Positions 1 to 8,883 of a stretch of 13,724 bases of DNA are shown here, piece by piece; within the stretch, counting starts at the first letter, position 1; the number at the start of each line of letters is the position of its first letter. Under the pieces are notes generated by a model. That model was given only the letters and a program-made list of their open reading frames with translations, searched no databases and was not told the origin of the DNA. The stretch lies in contig CBDUVZ010000082.1 in assembly GCA_965370805.1 (NCBI GenBank), positions 1-13,724 of the forward strand, in the 5' to 3' direction. A program made the translations under genes and the position numbers. The stretch is from CBDUVZ01 sp965370805. Lineage in GTDB: Bacteria > Hydrothermota > Tepidihabitantia > Tepidihabitantales > Tepidihabitantaceae.

Positions 1-3000
1 GATTCAGTTCAGGGTACAGATTGTCGCAGGTATCTGACGTCAGCAGCTTGATGTCACCGTCAGTCTCCCACCCGCCAGTTCCTGACTCACAAAGGTCGGC
101 CCGTGATATGGTCCTTGCCGGTTCCCGGACCCTGCTTTCCGCGGACAACTGCAAGTCGCCGGCCTTTGCATTCTGCACTCTGACTTCTGACTTCTCCTCC
201 CGTGTCCATCCGTGGTTTATTCCGATTCCGGCCGACGGGTCCAGGCTGACGGCCCCGTCATTTCGGGGAAGCGCAGCGATTCCATCCGCATCCGCGTCAC
301 CGAGCCCGGTCGCGACCCTTGCCACCTGGAGACAACCTGTCAGCGTATCGTCCAGATTGAAGTAGATCCACTTGCTGTCATGAGAGTAGGAACACCACGA
401 ACAATCCATCCTGACATCGGTCAACTGCTTCTCGCGCCCGCCTCCGCCGTACGGGGCCTGGAATATCTGGGAGTATCCGTCTACCTCACGACTAAAACAA
501 ACCCAAGAACCCTTAGAATTCCAACGAGGCCGCGCTGCCGAGTACCCCACGGCAATCCCGGTCTCACCGTAAGTCCTGCCTCGCGTGCCGCGACCGGCAA
601 CACCGGAGCCGGAGAAGAAGCCGAAATCCTGGCCGGACGCCGGCAGGAGGTAGCGCCAGAACTCCCGGGTTTTGTTTCCCTTGAGCGCGAAGAACCGACC
701 ATCAGCGCAGACGATGTCCGCGCCGTATTTCACCCGCTTCTTCTTGTCCGTCGAGCCAATCTTGGGCACGGTATCGAGTTCAGACCATTCGTTCTCACAA
801 ACAGCGTACTTCCAGAACTCCTGCGTGTTGCCGCCCTTGAGCGCGTAGATATTATCATCGTGCCAGACCCCGCATCCGCCGTCCCTGGATTTCTTCTTCC
901 GCCCCTGCATTCCGACGAACGGCATGCCTTCAAGCTCATCGCTCCAGGAATCGGCCGCCACGTCGTATGACCATAGCTCGTTGTATTTCGCCTTGTGAGC
1001 ATAGAGCGTCGTCGCATTCTCGTCCTCAGCCACCAGCCAGGAACCTTTATCCCATTTGCCGCGGGCACCGGTGGGCGCGTCGGCCAGTGCGGGATCCCAG
1101 CAACTATCCCGGGTGTTGTACCGGTAGAACTCGGTCTTGTACCCCTTCAGGCAGTACACGAAGCCCACCGTATCCGTGTCTACCAGCCGGACCAGGTACG
1201 CCAGGTCGGTGCCGCCCTTGACCTTCTTCCGGTCCGGGCCGACCGGCACGTCCTGCAGCTCGGTCCAGGAGTCGGTGTCGATCTTGTACCGCCAGAACCC
1301 GAGCGTATTATTGCCCTGGGTCACATAGATGTAGTTGTCACCGTCGCACACGCCTTTTGAGCCCTTGCGCGGTACCTTCCTCGCCCACCTCGGGTTCGAG
1401 TGCGTCTCGTACGGCATCCCGGTCAGCGCAGGATCCGACCATGTATTCGCGCCTGGATCATACCGGTAGAAGTCCGTCGTCTTGTACCCCTTTGCGCCAT
1501 AAATCAGCCCGTTGCCGGAGTTGTACGCCAGCCAACCACCGCGCTTCACCGGCTTGTTCGACGGTGTTCGTGGCATCGGCGCCATCTCGAACCACCCTTC
1601 GGGAACCTCCACCCACTTCACCCTCTTGTCGTTCGCCGGGTTGTCGTCCGAGACCAGCAGGCTGCACACAGCCAGGTGCGGGCCGGACTGTTGCACAACC
1701 CAGGTGTCGAAGTAGACCGTGCGGGTCGAGCCAGGCTGAAGCGACACCCAGCGGTTGCTTTCGTAGGAAGCCCCGATTGTGAAACGCACCTCGATGGAAT
1801 CCGCCTCCGTAGAGTCGGTAGCAAACACAACAGCAGCCGGGATCACGATACTACCGGTTACGGTCGATGGCGGCGACGGAATCCCGGATACCCCGAAATC
1901 ACTATGAAACACCTGGTCCCACTTGATCGTAACGATGTCGGTGTTGACGCTGTCACTGTACCCGGTCACGTAGATATTCCCGTCAAGGTCAACGGCAATG
2001 TCGGTCGCGACGTCGTCGTACTGCCAGCCATAGGTCCAGGTATCGAGCACGGCTCCGTCACTGGAGTACTTGATGATCCAGTAGTCCTTGGGGTTTGCTC
2101 CCTCGTTCATAGCCCTGTAGCCCGCGACGTAGATGCTGTTCTCGGCGTCCACGGCTATGGCCAGGGCCTCGTCGTCGACATGCCCCGGGCCGTCGTAGCG
2201 CCGCGTCCAGAGCGTCTCGCCCGTGAACGGGTTGTACTTGATTGTCAGGAAATCCAGGCCGGCAACGGAGTCCATGCTTGCCCCGGTTACGTACAAGTTG
2301 CCTGCACCATCTAGAACCATGGCGCAGGCTGCGTCTGTGCTGTCTCCGGGACCGTTGTACCTGGCTACCCATCGCTCGATCCCGTCCGGGTCGTAGCTGA
2401 CGGTTGCGTAGTCATACGAGGTATCTATCCCCATGCTCATTCCTGTTACGTAGACATTGCCGACACCGTCGATGGCGATTGCCTTCGCTTCGTCCCAAGC
2501 GTCGTCTGCCGGGCCGTCGTAGAAGGCCATCCATTCCTCGTCTCCCGTCGGGTCGTACTTGATGGTGACGTAGTCCCTGTAAGTAGCAGGTGGAGCCACA
2601 TTGTAGAAACAGTGGCCCGCCACGTAAACATTCCCCGCACCGTCCACTGCTATCGCGTTGCCACCATCATCAGCACCGGCCCGGTCGTACCATGCGGCCC
2701 AGCCACCGCCCCCCGGCGGGTACTTGAGGGTCAGGACATCGTCCGCGTCTGTGTCGCTCTCGTAGCCGGCGGCCGCAACGTAGGCCGTGTCACCCCGCGT
2801 GACGACAGCGTTGCCGGTCGGGGTCGGCTCTTCCTCCTCGTCATTCTCCGGCGGAACATGCGCAACCGACTGCTGCACCAGGTTCGCGTTGTACTTCAGC
2901 GTTGTTACCTGCTGGAAGTAGTAAACATCCCCGGTTACTGTCACGGTATCGGTCGAGTAGCCGGTCACGTGGACGTTGCCGGCATCAGTGACTGCGACTG

Positions 3001-3310
3001 CTCGCGCACCATCGTAATAGTTCATATGGCCTTCAAGATAGCGGTAGGCGGTGGCCGTGTCGGCGCCGGTCGCAGCGACGTACCTGACGACCACCAGGTC
3101 CTCTGAGCCGTCCGCGCCGGTCGCGTAGCCGGTCGCGTACACGTATCCGGAAGATGACAGCGCAATAGCTGCTGCCCCGTCATCGCCGTTGCCGCCGTCG
3201 TAGCGCACCGTCCACTCCGAACCGACTGCAATGGTGCATGCTGCGAGCAGCAAGCCAGTCAGCAGCGCACCGCCGACCGGAAACCTCACGGATGCTCTGT
3301 GTCTCAACAT
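1..3310 (-). CDS. Large secreted multi-propeller protein (SBBP-like, Ig-like, Kelch-like, PD40-like), 3' end outside window
   Basis: One reading frame stays open from ATG at 3310 to the left edge (about 1,100 codons, no stop), so the C-terminus is missing. Residues 1-25 form a signal peptide with a lipobox-like LAAC ending at Cys25, suggesting a lipoprotein or exported protein. Residues about 33-470 hold SBBP-type repeats (AIAVDGAGNVYVAG, AIAIDGVGNVYVTG, DIAVDLDGNIYVTG, each followed by a TIKYD-type strand). About 471-570 looks like an Ig/CARDB-type domain. About 571-890 are Kelch-like blades with recurring KGxxTxEFWRY and W-S-x-L motifs and a basic loop per blade. From about 915 TolB/PD40-like strands appear (SYSHDSKWIYF). 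The start is fixed by an excellent Shine-Dalgarno. It is the second gene of an operon with the propeller gene at 3323-4717. Role unknown; cell-surface or extracellular binding is inferred. The PD40 part carries an apparent 81-codon insertion (see 53-302). Plus-strand open frames over it are codon-aligned shadows. Confidence 0.85.
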   Translation of the reverse strand, partial: MLRHRASVRFPVGGALLTGLLLAACTIAVGSEWTVRYDGGNGDDGAAAIALSSSGYVYATGYATGADGSEDLVVVRYVAATGADTATAYRYLEGHMNYYDGARAVAVTDAGNVHVTGYSTDTVTVTGDVYYFQQVTTLKYNANLVQQSVAHVPPENDEEEEPTPTGNAVVTRGDTAYVAAAGYESDTDADDVLTLKYPPGGGGWAAWYDRAGADDGGNAIAVDGAGNVYVAGHCFYNVAPPATYRDYVTIKYDPTGDEEWMAFYDGPADDAWDEAKAIAIDGVGNVYVTGMSMGIDTSYDYATVSYDPDGIERWVARYNGPGDSTDAACAMVLDGAGNLYVTGASMDSVAGLDFLTIKYNPFTGETLWTRRYDGPGHVDDEALAIAVDAENSIYVAGYRAMNEGANPKDYWIIKYSSDGAVLDTWTYGWQYDDVATDIAVDLDGNIYVTGYSDSVNTDIVTIKWDQVFHSDFGVSGIPSPPSTVTGSIVIPAAVVFATDSTEADSIEVRFTIGASYESNRWVSLQPGSTRTVYFDTWVVQQSGPHLAVCSLLVSDDNPANDKRVKWVEVPEGWFEMAPMPRTPSNKPVKRGGWLAYNSGNGLIYGAKGYKTTDFYRYDPGANTWSDPALTGMPYETHSNPRWARKVPRKGSKGVCDGDNYIYVTQGNNTLGFWRYKIDTDSWTELQDVPVGPDRKKVKGGTDLAYLVRLVDTDTVGFVYCLKGYKTEFYRYNTRDSCWDPALADAPTGARGKWDKGSWLVAEDENATTLYAHKAKYNELWSYDVAADSWSDELEGMPFVGMQGRKKKSRDGGCGVWHDDNIYALKGGNTQEFWKYAVCENEWSELDTVPKIGSTDKKKRVKYGADIVCADGRFFALKGNKTREFWRYLLPASGQDFGFFSGSGVAGRGTRGRTYGETGIAVGYSAARPRWNSKGSWVCFSREVDGYSQIFQAPYGGGGREKQLTDVRMDCSWCSYSHDSKWIYFNLDDTLTGCLQVARVATGLGDADADGIAALPRNDGAVSLDPSAGIGINHGWTREEKSEVRVQNAKAGDLQLSAESRVREPARTISRADLCESGTGGWETDGDIKLLTSDTCDNLYPELN
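53..302 (-). repeat. Apparent in-frame insertion of repeat-bearing DNA in the PD40 region
   Basis: A 7-bp direct repeat GTCACCG lies at 53-59 and 296-302, exactly 243 bp (81 codons) apart. The DNA between contains heptamers (ATTCTGC ACTCTGA CTTCTGA at 170-190) and a module at 200-217 close to one in the intergenic region at 5480-5500 (CCGTGTCCATCYGTGGTTT). The encoded stretch does not resemble a PD40 strand. Removing 243 bp joins VARVATGLGD to IKLLTSDTCDNLYPELN, which reads as a normal PD40 unit ending in LTSD...DNLYPELN. The insertion reading is an inference; the direct repeat and shared modules are seen directly. Confidence 0.55.
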
Positions 3311-3314
3311 ATCT

Positions 3315-3322
3315 ACCTCCTT
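3315..3322 (-). promoter_or_regulatory. Strong Shine-Dalgarno for the large propeller gene
   Basis: On the minus strand the order is TAG (stop of the upstream gene), AAGGAGGT, AGAT, ATG. The full anti-SD complement fits in the 12-nt intergenic gap, fixing the start at 3310 and showing that the two genes share a transcript. Confidence 0.85.
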
Positions 3323-4717
3323 CTACTCGAGCTTCACTATCTTGGTCCGGCAAGGACTCGCACCGCAAGCCATCACGGTATAGACGCCCCGGGGAACCCT
3401 GTTGCCACTCCCATCTCTTCCATCCCAGACATAACGTCGCCTCTCTCCGCTGGCAGCGCCCGCGGACAACCGCCTGACCAGCCGACCATCCTGCGCGTAG
3501 ACGGCCAGCTTCTCCGGGACGCCTGCTGCCCCGCAATACTCGATGACAGCTCTGCCGACGAAATGACTGGGCCGCGCACGCAGCAGGCATCGAGGCACAC
3601 CCGCAACATCGCTGCCGTCATGTATCCCTCCAGCCCTGTCTCTAATCACGTACACCATGTTGCCACACGACAAGTAGAGTCTCTCGTGCCTCGGCACTAC
3701 CGCGAATACGTCCGGCCCATTGCCCACCGGCAGGCTCCACAGCACAAGCCCTGACCCGTCCCCGGCAATCACCGACACGTCGTCCGTGTGGACGTTGGCC
3801 GTGTACACCAAATCAGTGACCGGACTCCAGACCAGCCCGCTGGGTCCCTTGCCCACCGGAAAGGCCCGCAGCACCGAGTCACCCACCGCGTCAATGACGA
3901 ATACCGAATCCCAGCCGCCGGTAGTCCCTCCCACCATAACCAACTCGTGCGCGTCCACTGCAACCATGCTCCTCGCGCAGTTGGACAACGGAATGCGCGC
4001 AACAATGCTGTCGCCCACGCCGTCGATGACCACTGCCTCAAAGAAACCATTGCAATAGTATTTCTGCGCCTCCCCTGCGCAGTAGCAGCCCGAGCTCGGG
4101 ATGCCGCCCACCGGGATGGTCCTGATGAGCTGGTTGGTCTCAAGGTCGATGATCGAAACCGCCTCTCCATCCCAGTCATTGACATAGAGCTTGCGGTGCC
4201 GGGTGTTGAGGTACATCTTGATCGGGCCGTTGCCAACCGGGATGTGGCAGACTACCGAGTCGGTCACGCAGTCAATCACCGACACCCGGTTTTCCTCAAG
4301 ACACGATACGTACACCTGGTTGCTAATCGAGTCCCAGACCAGATACGTGGCCCAGTGCAGCGGTATGGCCTTGATGCGAGTGTGGCTGGAGCCATCGACA
4401 ACCAGGACCGAGTCAAGCTCGTAGTTGTAGAACGAGCAATATGCTTTGTTGGGAGTCGAGGCGTATGCCACGTTGAGAGGCCAGCGAAGGTGGATGCTCG
4501 AAATGACCTTGTTGCTGTCGCAGGAGATGGCAAAGAAAATACCGGGCTGCTCACTGGCTCCGTAGATCACATTGGCCCTAGAGTTGTACACCAAGCTCCC
4601 AACCCATGGTCCACCGCAGTCAATAGAATCAGTCACCCACTGCCCCTGCCCTGTCGACGCCATCAGGCAGAGGGCAACCGCAATCGCAGTCAGGCTCGGT
4701 TTCAAGCAAACAGCCAT
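3323..4717 (-). CDS. Secreted YVTN/YncE-like beta-propeller with FlgD/Ig-like C-terminal tail
   Basis: This 464-residue protein starts with a signal peptide (Lys6, hydrophobic core about 9-20, likely cleavage near STGQG). The body is a seven-bladed-type propeller of YVTN/YncE family repeats, recognisable from the recurring pattern VSVIDxxTDSVVxxIPVGNGP and N-x-x-Y-V starts (for example around residues 150-185, 195-205, 280-300 and 315-335). After a short linker, about residues 405-464 match a FlgD Ig-like/secretion-tail domain: LAVYAQDGRLVRRL, then YVWDGRDGSGNRVPRGVYTV and a final strand ending TKIVKLE. In Bacteroidetes-like and related diderm phyla such tails mark secreted surface proteins; use as a sorting signal here is inferred. 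The start has a good Shine-Dalgarno (AAGGAG) and a promoter upstream. It is the first gene of the operon; the next gene starts 12 nt after its TAG stop. Ligand and physiological role cannot be told from sequence. Confidence 0.88.
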   Translation of the reverse strand: MAVCLKPSLTAIAVALCLMASTGQGQWVTDSIDCGGPWVGSLVYNSRANVIYGASEQPGIFFAISCDSNKVISSIHLRWPLNVAYASTPNKAYCSFYNYELDSVLVVDGSSHTRIKAIPLHWATYLVWDSISNQVYVSCLEENRVSVIDCVTDSVVCHIPVGNGPIKMYLNTRHRKLYVNDWDGEAVSIIDLETNQLIRTIPVGGIPSSGCYCAGEAQKYYCNGFFEAVVIDGVGDSIVARIPLSNCARSMVAVDAHELVMVGGTTGGWDSVFVIDAVGDSVLRAFPVGKGPSGLVWSPVTDLVYTANVHTDDVSVIAGDGSGLVLWSLPVGNGPDVFAVVPRHERLYLSCGNMVYVIRDRAGGIHDGSDVAGVPRCLLRARPSHFVGRAVIEYCGAAGVPEKLAVYAQDGRLVRRLSAGAASGERRRYVWDGRDGSGNRVPRGVYTVMACGASPCRTKIVKLE

Positions 4718-4722
4718 GGTTT

Positions 4723-4728
4723 CTCCTT
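4723..4728 (-). promoter_or_regulatory. Shine-Dalgarno for the YVTN propeller gene
   Basis: AAGGAG on the minus strand, 5 nt before the ATG at 4717, supports that start. The predicted leader is only about 10 nt long, so this site would lie at the very 5' end of the mRNA. Confidence 0.7.
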
Positions 4729-4733
4729 ATTGC

Positions 4734-4761
4734 AGCTTACCCGGGCCAGCCTGCAGGTCAA
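4734..4761 (-). promoter_or_regulatory. Candidate sigma70-type promoter of the propeller operon
   Basis: Minus strand: TTGACC (4756-4761), 16-nt spacer, TAAGCT (4734-4739), then 16 nt to the ATG at 4717. The -10 fits the TAnnCT form shared by the other three candidate promoters in this window. It is the weakest of the four, with a -35 mismatch and a short spacer. Confidence 0.45.
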
Positions 4762-5030
4762 GCAGAAATCCTCCTCAACCGCCTGACCCGGACCGTGTCG
4801 GTCTGAGCTACTCCCGCAGTCTTCTGTCCATCTCCGGGGTAAACGAGAGCCTGCCAGTGGTCGGTTTCACAGTCGTGCCTGTCTTCTCCCGTATGCAATA
4901 CTGCATACCTTGGGCTTCTGTAACCCCTTTTTGTCAGACCGTGGCGCAAAGCCCTTGAATATGCTGTATTTGCGGCACTTAGCTATGTCGCGCCGGGTCT
5001 GAAACCGATACCCAGGGGCGGTGAGGACGG
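4762..5030. other. Intergenic stretch without a convincing gene
   Basis: Open frames here are short, lack a ribosome binding site and show no recognisable domain. The only structure I see is the perfect inverted repeat at 4891-4908, followed after 16 nt by a C4T5 tract. It may be divergent-promoter or spacer DNA between the minus-strand propeller operon and the plus-strand genes. Confidence 0.5.
4891..4908. repeat. Perfect inverted repeat GTATGCA-ATAC-TGCATAC
   Basis: Two 7-bp arms match perfectly around a 4-nt centre. It lies about 130 bp upstream of the propeller operon promoter. It could be a dimeric regulator's operator or a small hairpin. There is no gene for a matching regulator in the window, so function is unassigned. 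Confidence 0.4.
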
Positions 5031-5320
5031 CTGTCTTGACCGTCGTTTTCTTGGTCGTTTGCCAGTTCATTCTCCCGGTCATTCTCGCAATTGCCATCCA
5101 GGGCATCTTTCCGGTTCTTTCCCGGTCTGTTTTCCGGTTCATCTCGCCGGTCATTCCTCAAGCCGCTTCACCGGTCATCCGGAGAGGCGTTGTCCGGGGC
5201 ATTTCCCGAAGCGCCTCCCGGGGCGTTTGCTGAGTCGTCTGCCAAGCCGCCCTCGGGGGCGTCTTCCTGGTTATCCTCCAAGGCGCGGCCAGCGTCGTCC
5301 GTCCGGAAGCGCTCCCGGTC
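5031..5320. repeat. Degenerate 12-bp tandem array, about 24 units
   Basis: On the minus strand the units approximate GACCGGGAAAAC (for example GACCGGGAGAAT, GAACTGGCAAAC, GACCAAGAAAAC, GCCCCGGACAAC). The strongest column of the plus strand, the C of G-T/G-C, recurs at 5044, 5056, 5068, 5080, then 5140, 5152, 5164, 5176, 5188, 5200, 5212, 5224, 5236, 5248, 5260, a strict 12-nt phase with a one-base slip near 5117-5127. The left half is AT-richer than the right half, so units have diverged in blocks. On the minus strand one frame reads tetrapeptides of the type D-R-E-N, but it is broken by a TGA at 5168-5170. It is either a decayed low-complexity coding region or non-coding minisatellite DNA. 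Confidence 0.75.
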
Positions 5321-5354
5321 GCCTCGGCGAAGACGCAGCCGATGCCGCCGAGGC
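5321..5354. repeat. 9-bp inverted repeat (hairpin) at the edge of the 12-bp array
   Basis: GCCTCGGCG (5321-5329) and CGCCGAGGC (5346-5354) are perfect complements around a 16-nt loop. No T-run follows on either strand, so it is not an evident intrinsic terminator. It directly abuts the last recognisable 12-bp unit. Confidence 0.45.
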
Positions 5355-5404
5355 ATGGTGCGAAACGACGCGGCAGTCTTCTTCCTTGGTTCTTGGTCAT
5401 TTCC

Positions 5405-5685
5405 TGACCTGGCGGCCTTGGCGGCTATCACAATTCCGAATGTCGAGTGTCGAATGACAAATGCGGACTTCCGTTCTCATCCGTGTCCATCTGTGGTTTC
5501 TTTCTCTTCGTATTCCTTCGGCTCCGCTCAGGACAAGCCTTAGTGCCTTGGTGTTTATTCCTTCCGCTCCGGCTACCTACCTTTGTGCTCTTCGTGCCTT
5601 CGTGGTAAGACTCCTCTCCGCTCCGGTCCTCAGCCTTGGCGCACTTGGCGGTCTTGGCGGTTAGTCTTTCTGCCTTCTGCGTCCC
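5405..5685. repeat. Patchwork of short interspersed repeat modules
   Basis: The stretch is a string of phrase-like modules: CCTGGCGGCCTTGGCGGC (5408-5425), CGAATGTCGAGTGTCGAATGA (about 5437-5457), CCGTGTCCATCTGTGGTTT (5481-5499), TCGGCTCCGCTCAGGACAAG (5518-5537), TGCCTTGGTGTTTA, CTTCGTGCCTTCGTGGTAAG (about 5590-5610), CTTGGCGCACTTGGCGGTC with CTTGGCGGTTAG (5634-5664) and TTCTGCCTTCTGCG. The third module recurs inside the propeller gene at 200-217. From memory, such modules are widespread between genes of many uncultured bacteria and yield spurious peptides such as HEGTKSTK, TAKTAKCAKA and CPERSRR in the minus frame here. I see no gene. Confidence 0.65.
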
Positions 5686-5691
5686 GCCCTC

Positions 5692-5720
5692 TTGACATCC
5701 GCTTGATTCTCCTTTATCCT
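5692..5720 (+). promoter_or_regulatory. Strong candidate promoter of the GNAT gene, predicted leaderless
   Basis: A perfect TTGACA (5692-5697), a 17-nt spacer and TATCCT (5715-5720) are followed after 7 nt by the GTG start at 5728. Transcription would begin at or next to the start codon, and there is no Shine-Dalgarno. Confidence 0.75.
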
Positions 5721-5727
5721 GCCCGCA

Positions 5728-6282
5728 GTGGCAGCCATCAATCAGCCTGTTCTTGAAACCGAACGGCTCGTGCTTCGGCCGTTCCGGTTGGCCGATGCGC
5801 CGGAGGTCGAGCGGCTGGCCGGGGACCGCGCTATCGCCGACACCACCCTGGCCATCCCGCACCCCTACACGAAAGGCATGGGCCGGGTCTGGATTTCGAG
5901 CCACCCGGGATACCGGGAGAATGGCTCCGGCGCCATCTTCGCTGTCACGCTCAAACCCGAAGGTTCGCTCGTCGGCGCGGTCGGTTTGTCGTCGGTCAGC
6001 GAGGCGTTTTCCCGGGCCGAGATCGGGTACTGGGTCGGCAAGCCCTACTGGAACAAAGGCTATGCGACCGAAGCGACCCGGACGGTGCTGCGGTTCGCGT
6101 TCCGGAACCTGGGGCTGAACCGGGTGCACGCCAGTCATTTCACCCGGAACCCGGCTTCGGGTCGGGTAATGCAGAAGCTCGGCATGACGCGGGAGGGTAT
6201 GTCCCGCCAGCACGTCCGGCGGTGGGACCGGTTCGAGGACCTGGTGCAGTACGGCATCCTCGCATCCGAGTTCGAGCCGTAG
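5728..6282 (+). CDS. GNAT-family N-acetyltransferase (RimJ/RimL-like)
   Basis: The 184-residue product has the full Acetyltransf_3/RimJ-RimL layout: an opening strand ETERLVLRPFRLADA (about 9-24), a central beta strand region (GSLVGAVGLSSV), motif A with the acetyl-CoA pyrophosphate loop in WVGKPYWNKGYATEA (about 102-116), and the C-terminal ASHFTRNPASGRVMQKLGMTREG, where N-P-A-S-x-x-V-M-x-K-L-G-M is the hallmark of this group. It transfers an acetyl group from acetyl-CoA to an amine; known relatives modify N-termini of ribosomal proteins, but also polyamines or antibiotics, so the substrate is open. The GTG start is chosen because a perfect promoter ends 7 nt before it. It stands alone: 159 nt and a new promoter separate it from clpC. 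Confidence 0.9.
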   Translation: MAAINQPVLETERLVLRPFRLADAPEVERLAGDRAIADTTLAIPHPYTKGMGRVWISSHPGYRENGSGAIFAVTLKPEGSLVGAVGLSSVSEAFSRAEIGYWVGKPYWNKGYATEATRTVLRFAFRNLGLNRVHASHFTRNPASGRVMQKLGMTREGMSRQHVRRWDRFEDLVQYGILASEFEP

Positions 6283-6402
6283 CGAACCCGAAACCCGAAC
6301 CATCACGCCTCGCCCGGCGTCTAACTGTCAATGAACCATCCGGTTCCGCAAACTGCCCGCACCCGCGCAACCGCACCGATACACGGGAAGAAACCAACCG
6401 GC

Positions 6403-6431
6403 TTGACACCGGGAAGCCCTGAGAATAGACT
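6403..6431 (+). promoter_or_regulatory. Candidate promoter of clpC-bamA, predicted near-leaderless
   Basis: TTGACA (6403-6408), 17-nt spacer, TAGACT (6426-6431), then 10 nt to the ATG at 6442. An AAGGG at 6434-6438 could be a weak Shine-Dalgarno, but the predicted start of transcription near 6438 would exclude most of it. No CIRCE or CtsR-type heat-shock operator is visible here. Confidence 0.7.
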
Positions 6432-6441
6432 CTAAGGGATT

Positions 6442-8879
<2,438 letters not shown>

Positions 8880-8883
<4 letters not shown>

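Noticed and set aside
212..3106. Long plus-strand open frames (212-970, 1400-2314, 2612-3106)
   Set aside because: All three are in codon-aligned antisense register with the minus-strand propeller gene, whose translation shows clear repeat motifs; the plus-strand products show none.
4801..4817. tRNA-like 5' segment GCGGGAGTAGCTCAG on the minus strand
   Set aside because: It matches the acceptor and D-arm start of a tRNA, but the following sequence gives no anticodon arm, T-loop or matching acceptor 3' strand.
5031..5320. CRISPR-like array
   Set aside because: Units are 12 bp, directly contiguous and degenerate; there are no spacers and no cas genes.
5428..6306. 292-codon minus-strand open frame
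   Set aside because: Antisense to the GNAT gene; its end is translated repeat DNA (TAKTAKCAKA, HEGTKSTK, CPERSRR).
6283..6402. Heat-shock operator (CIRCE or CtsR box) upstream of clpC
   Set aside because: I looked for TTAGCACTC/GAGTGCTAA and for tandem heptads of CtsR type and found neither.
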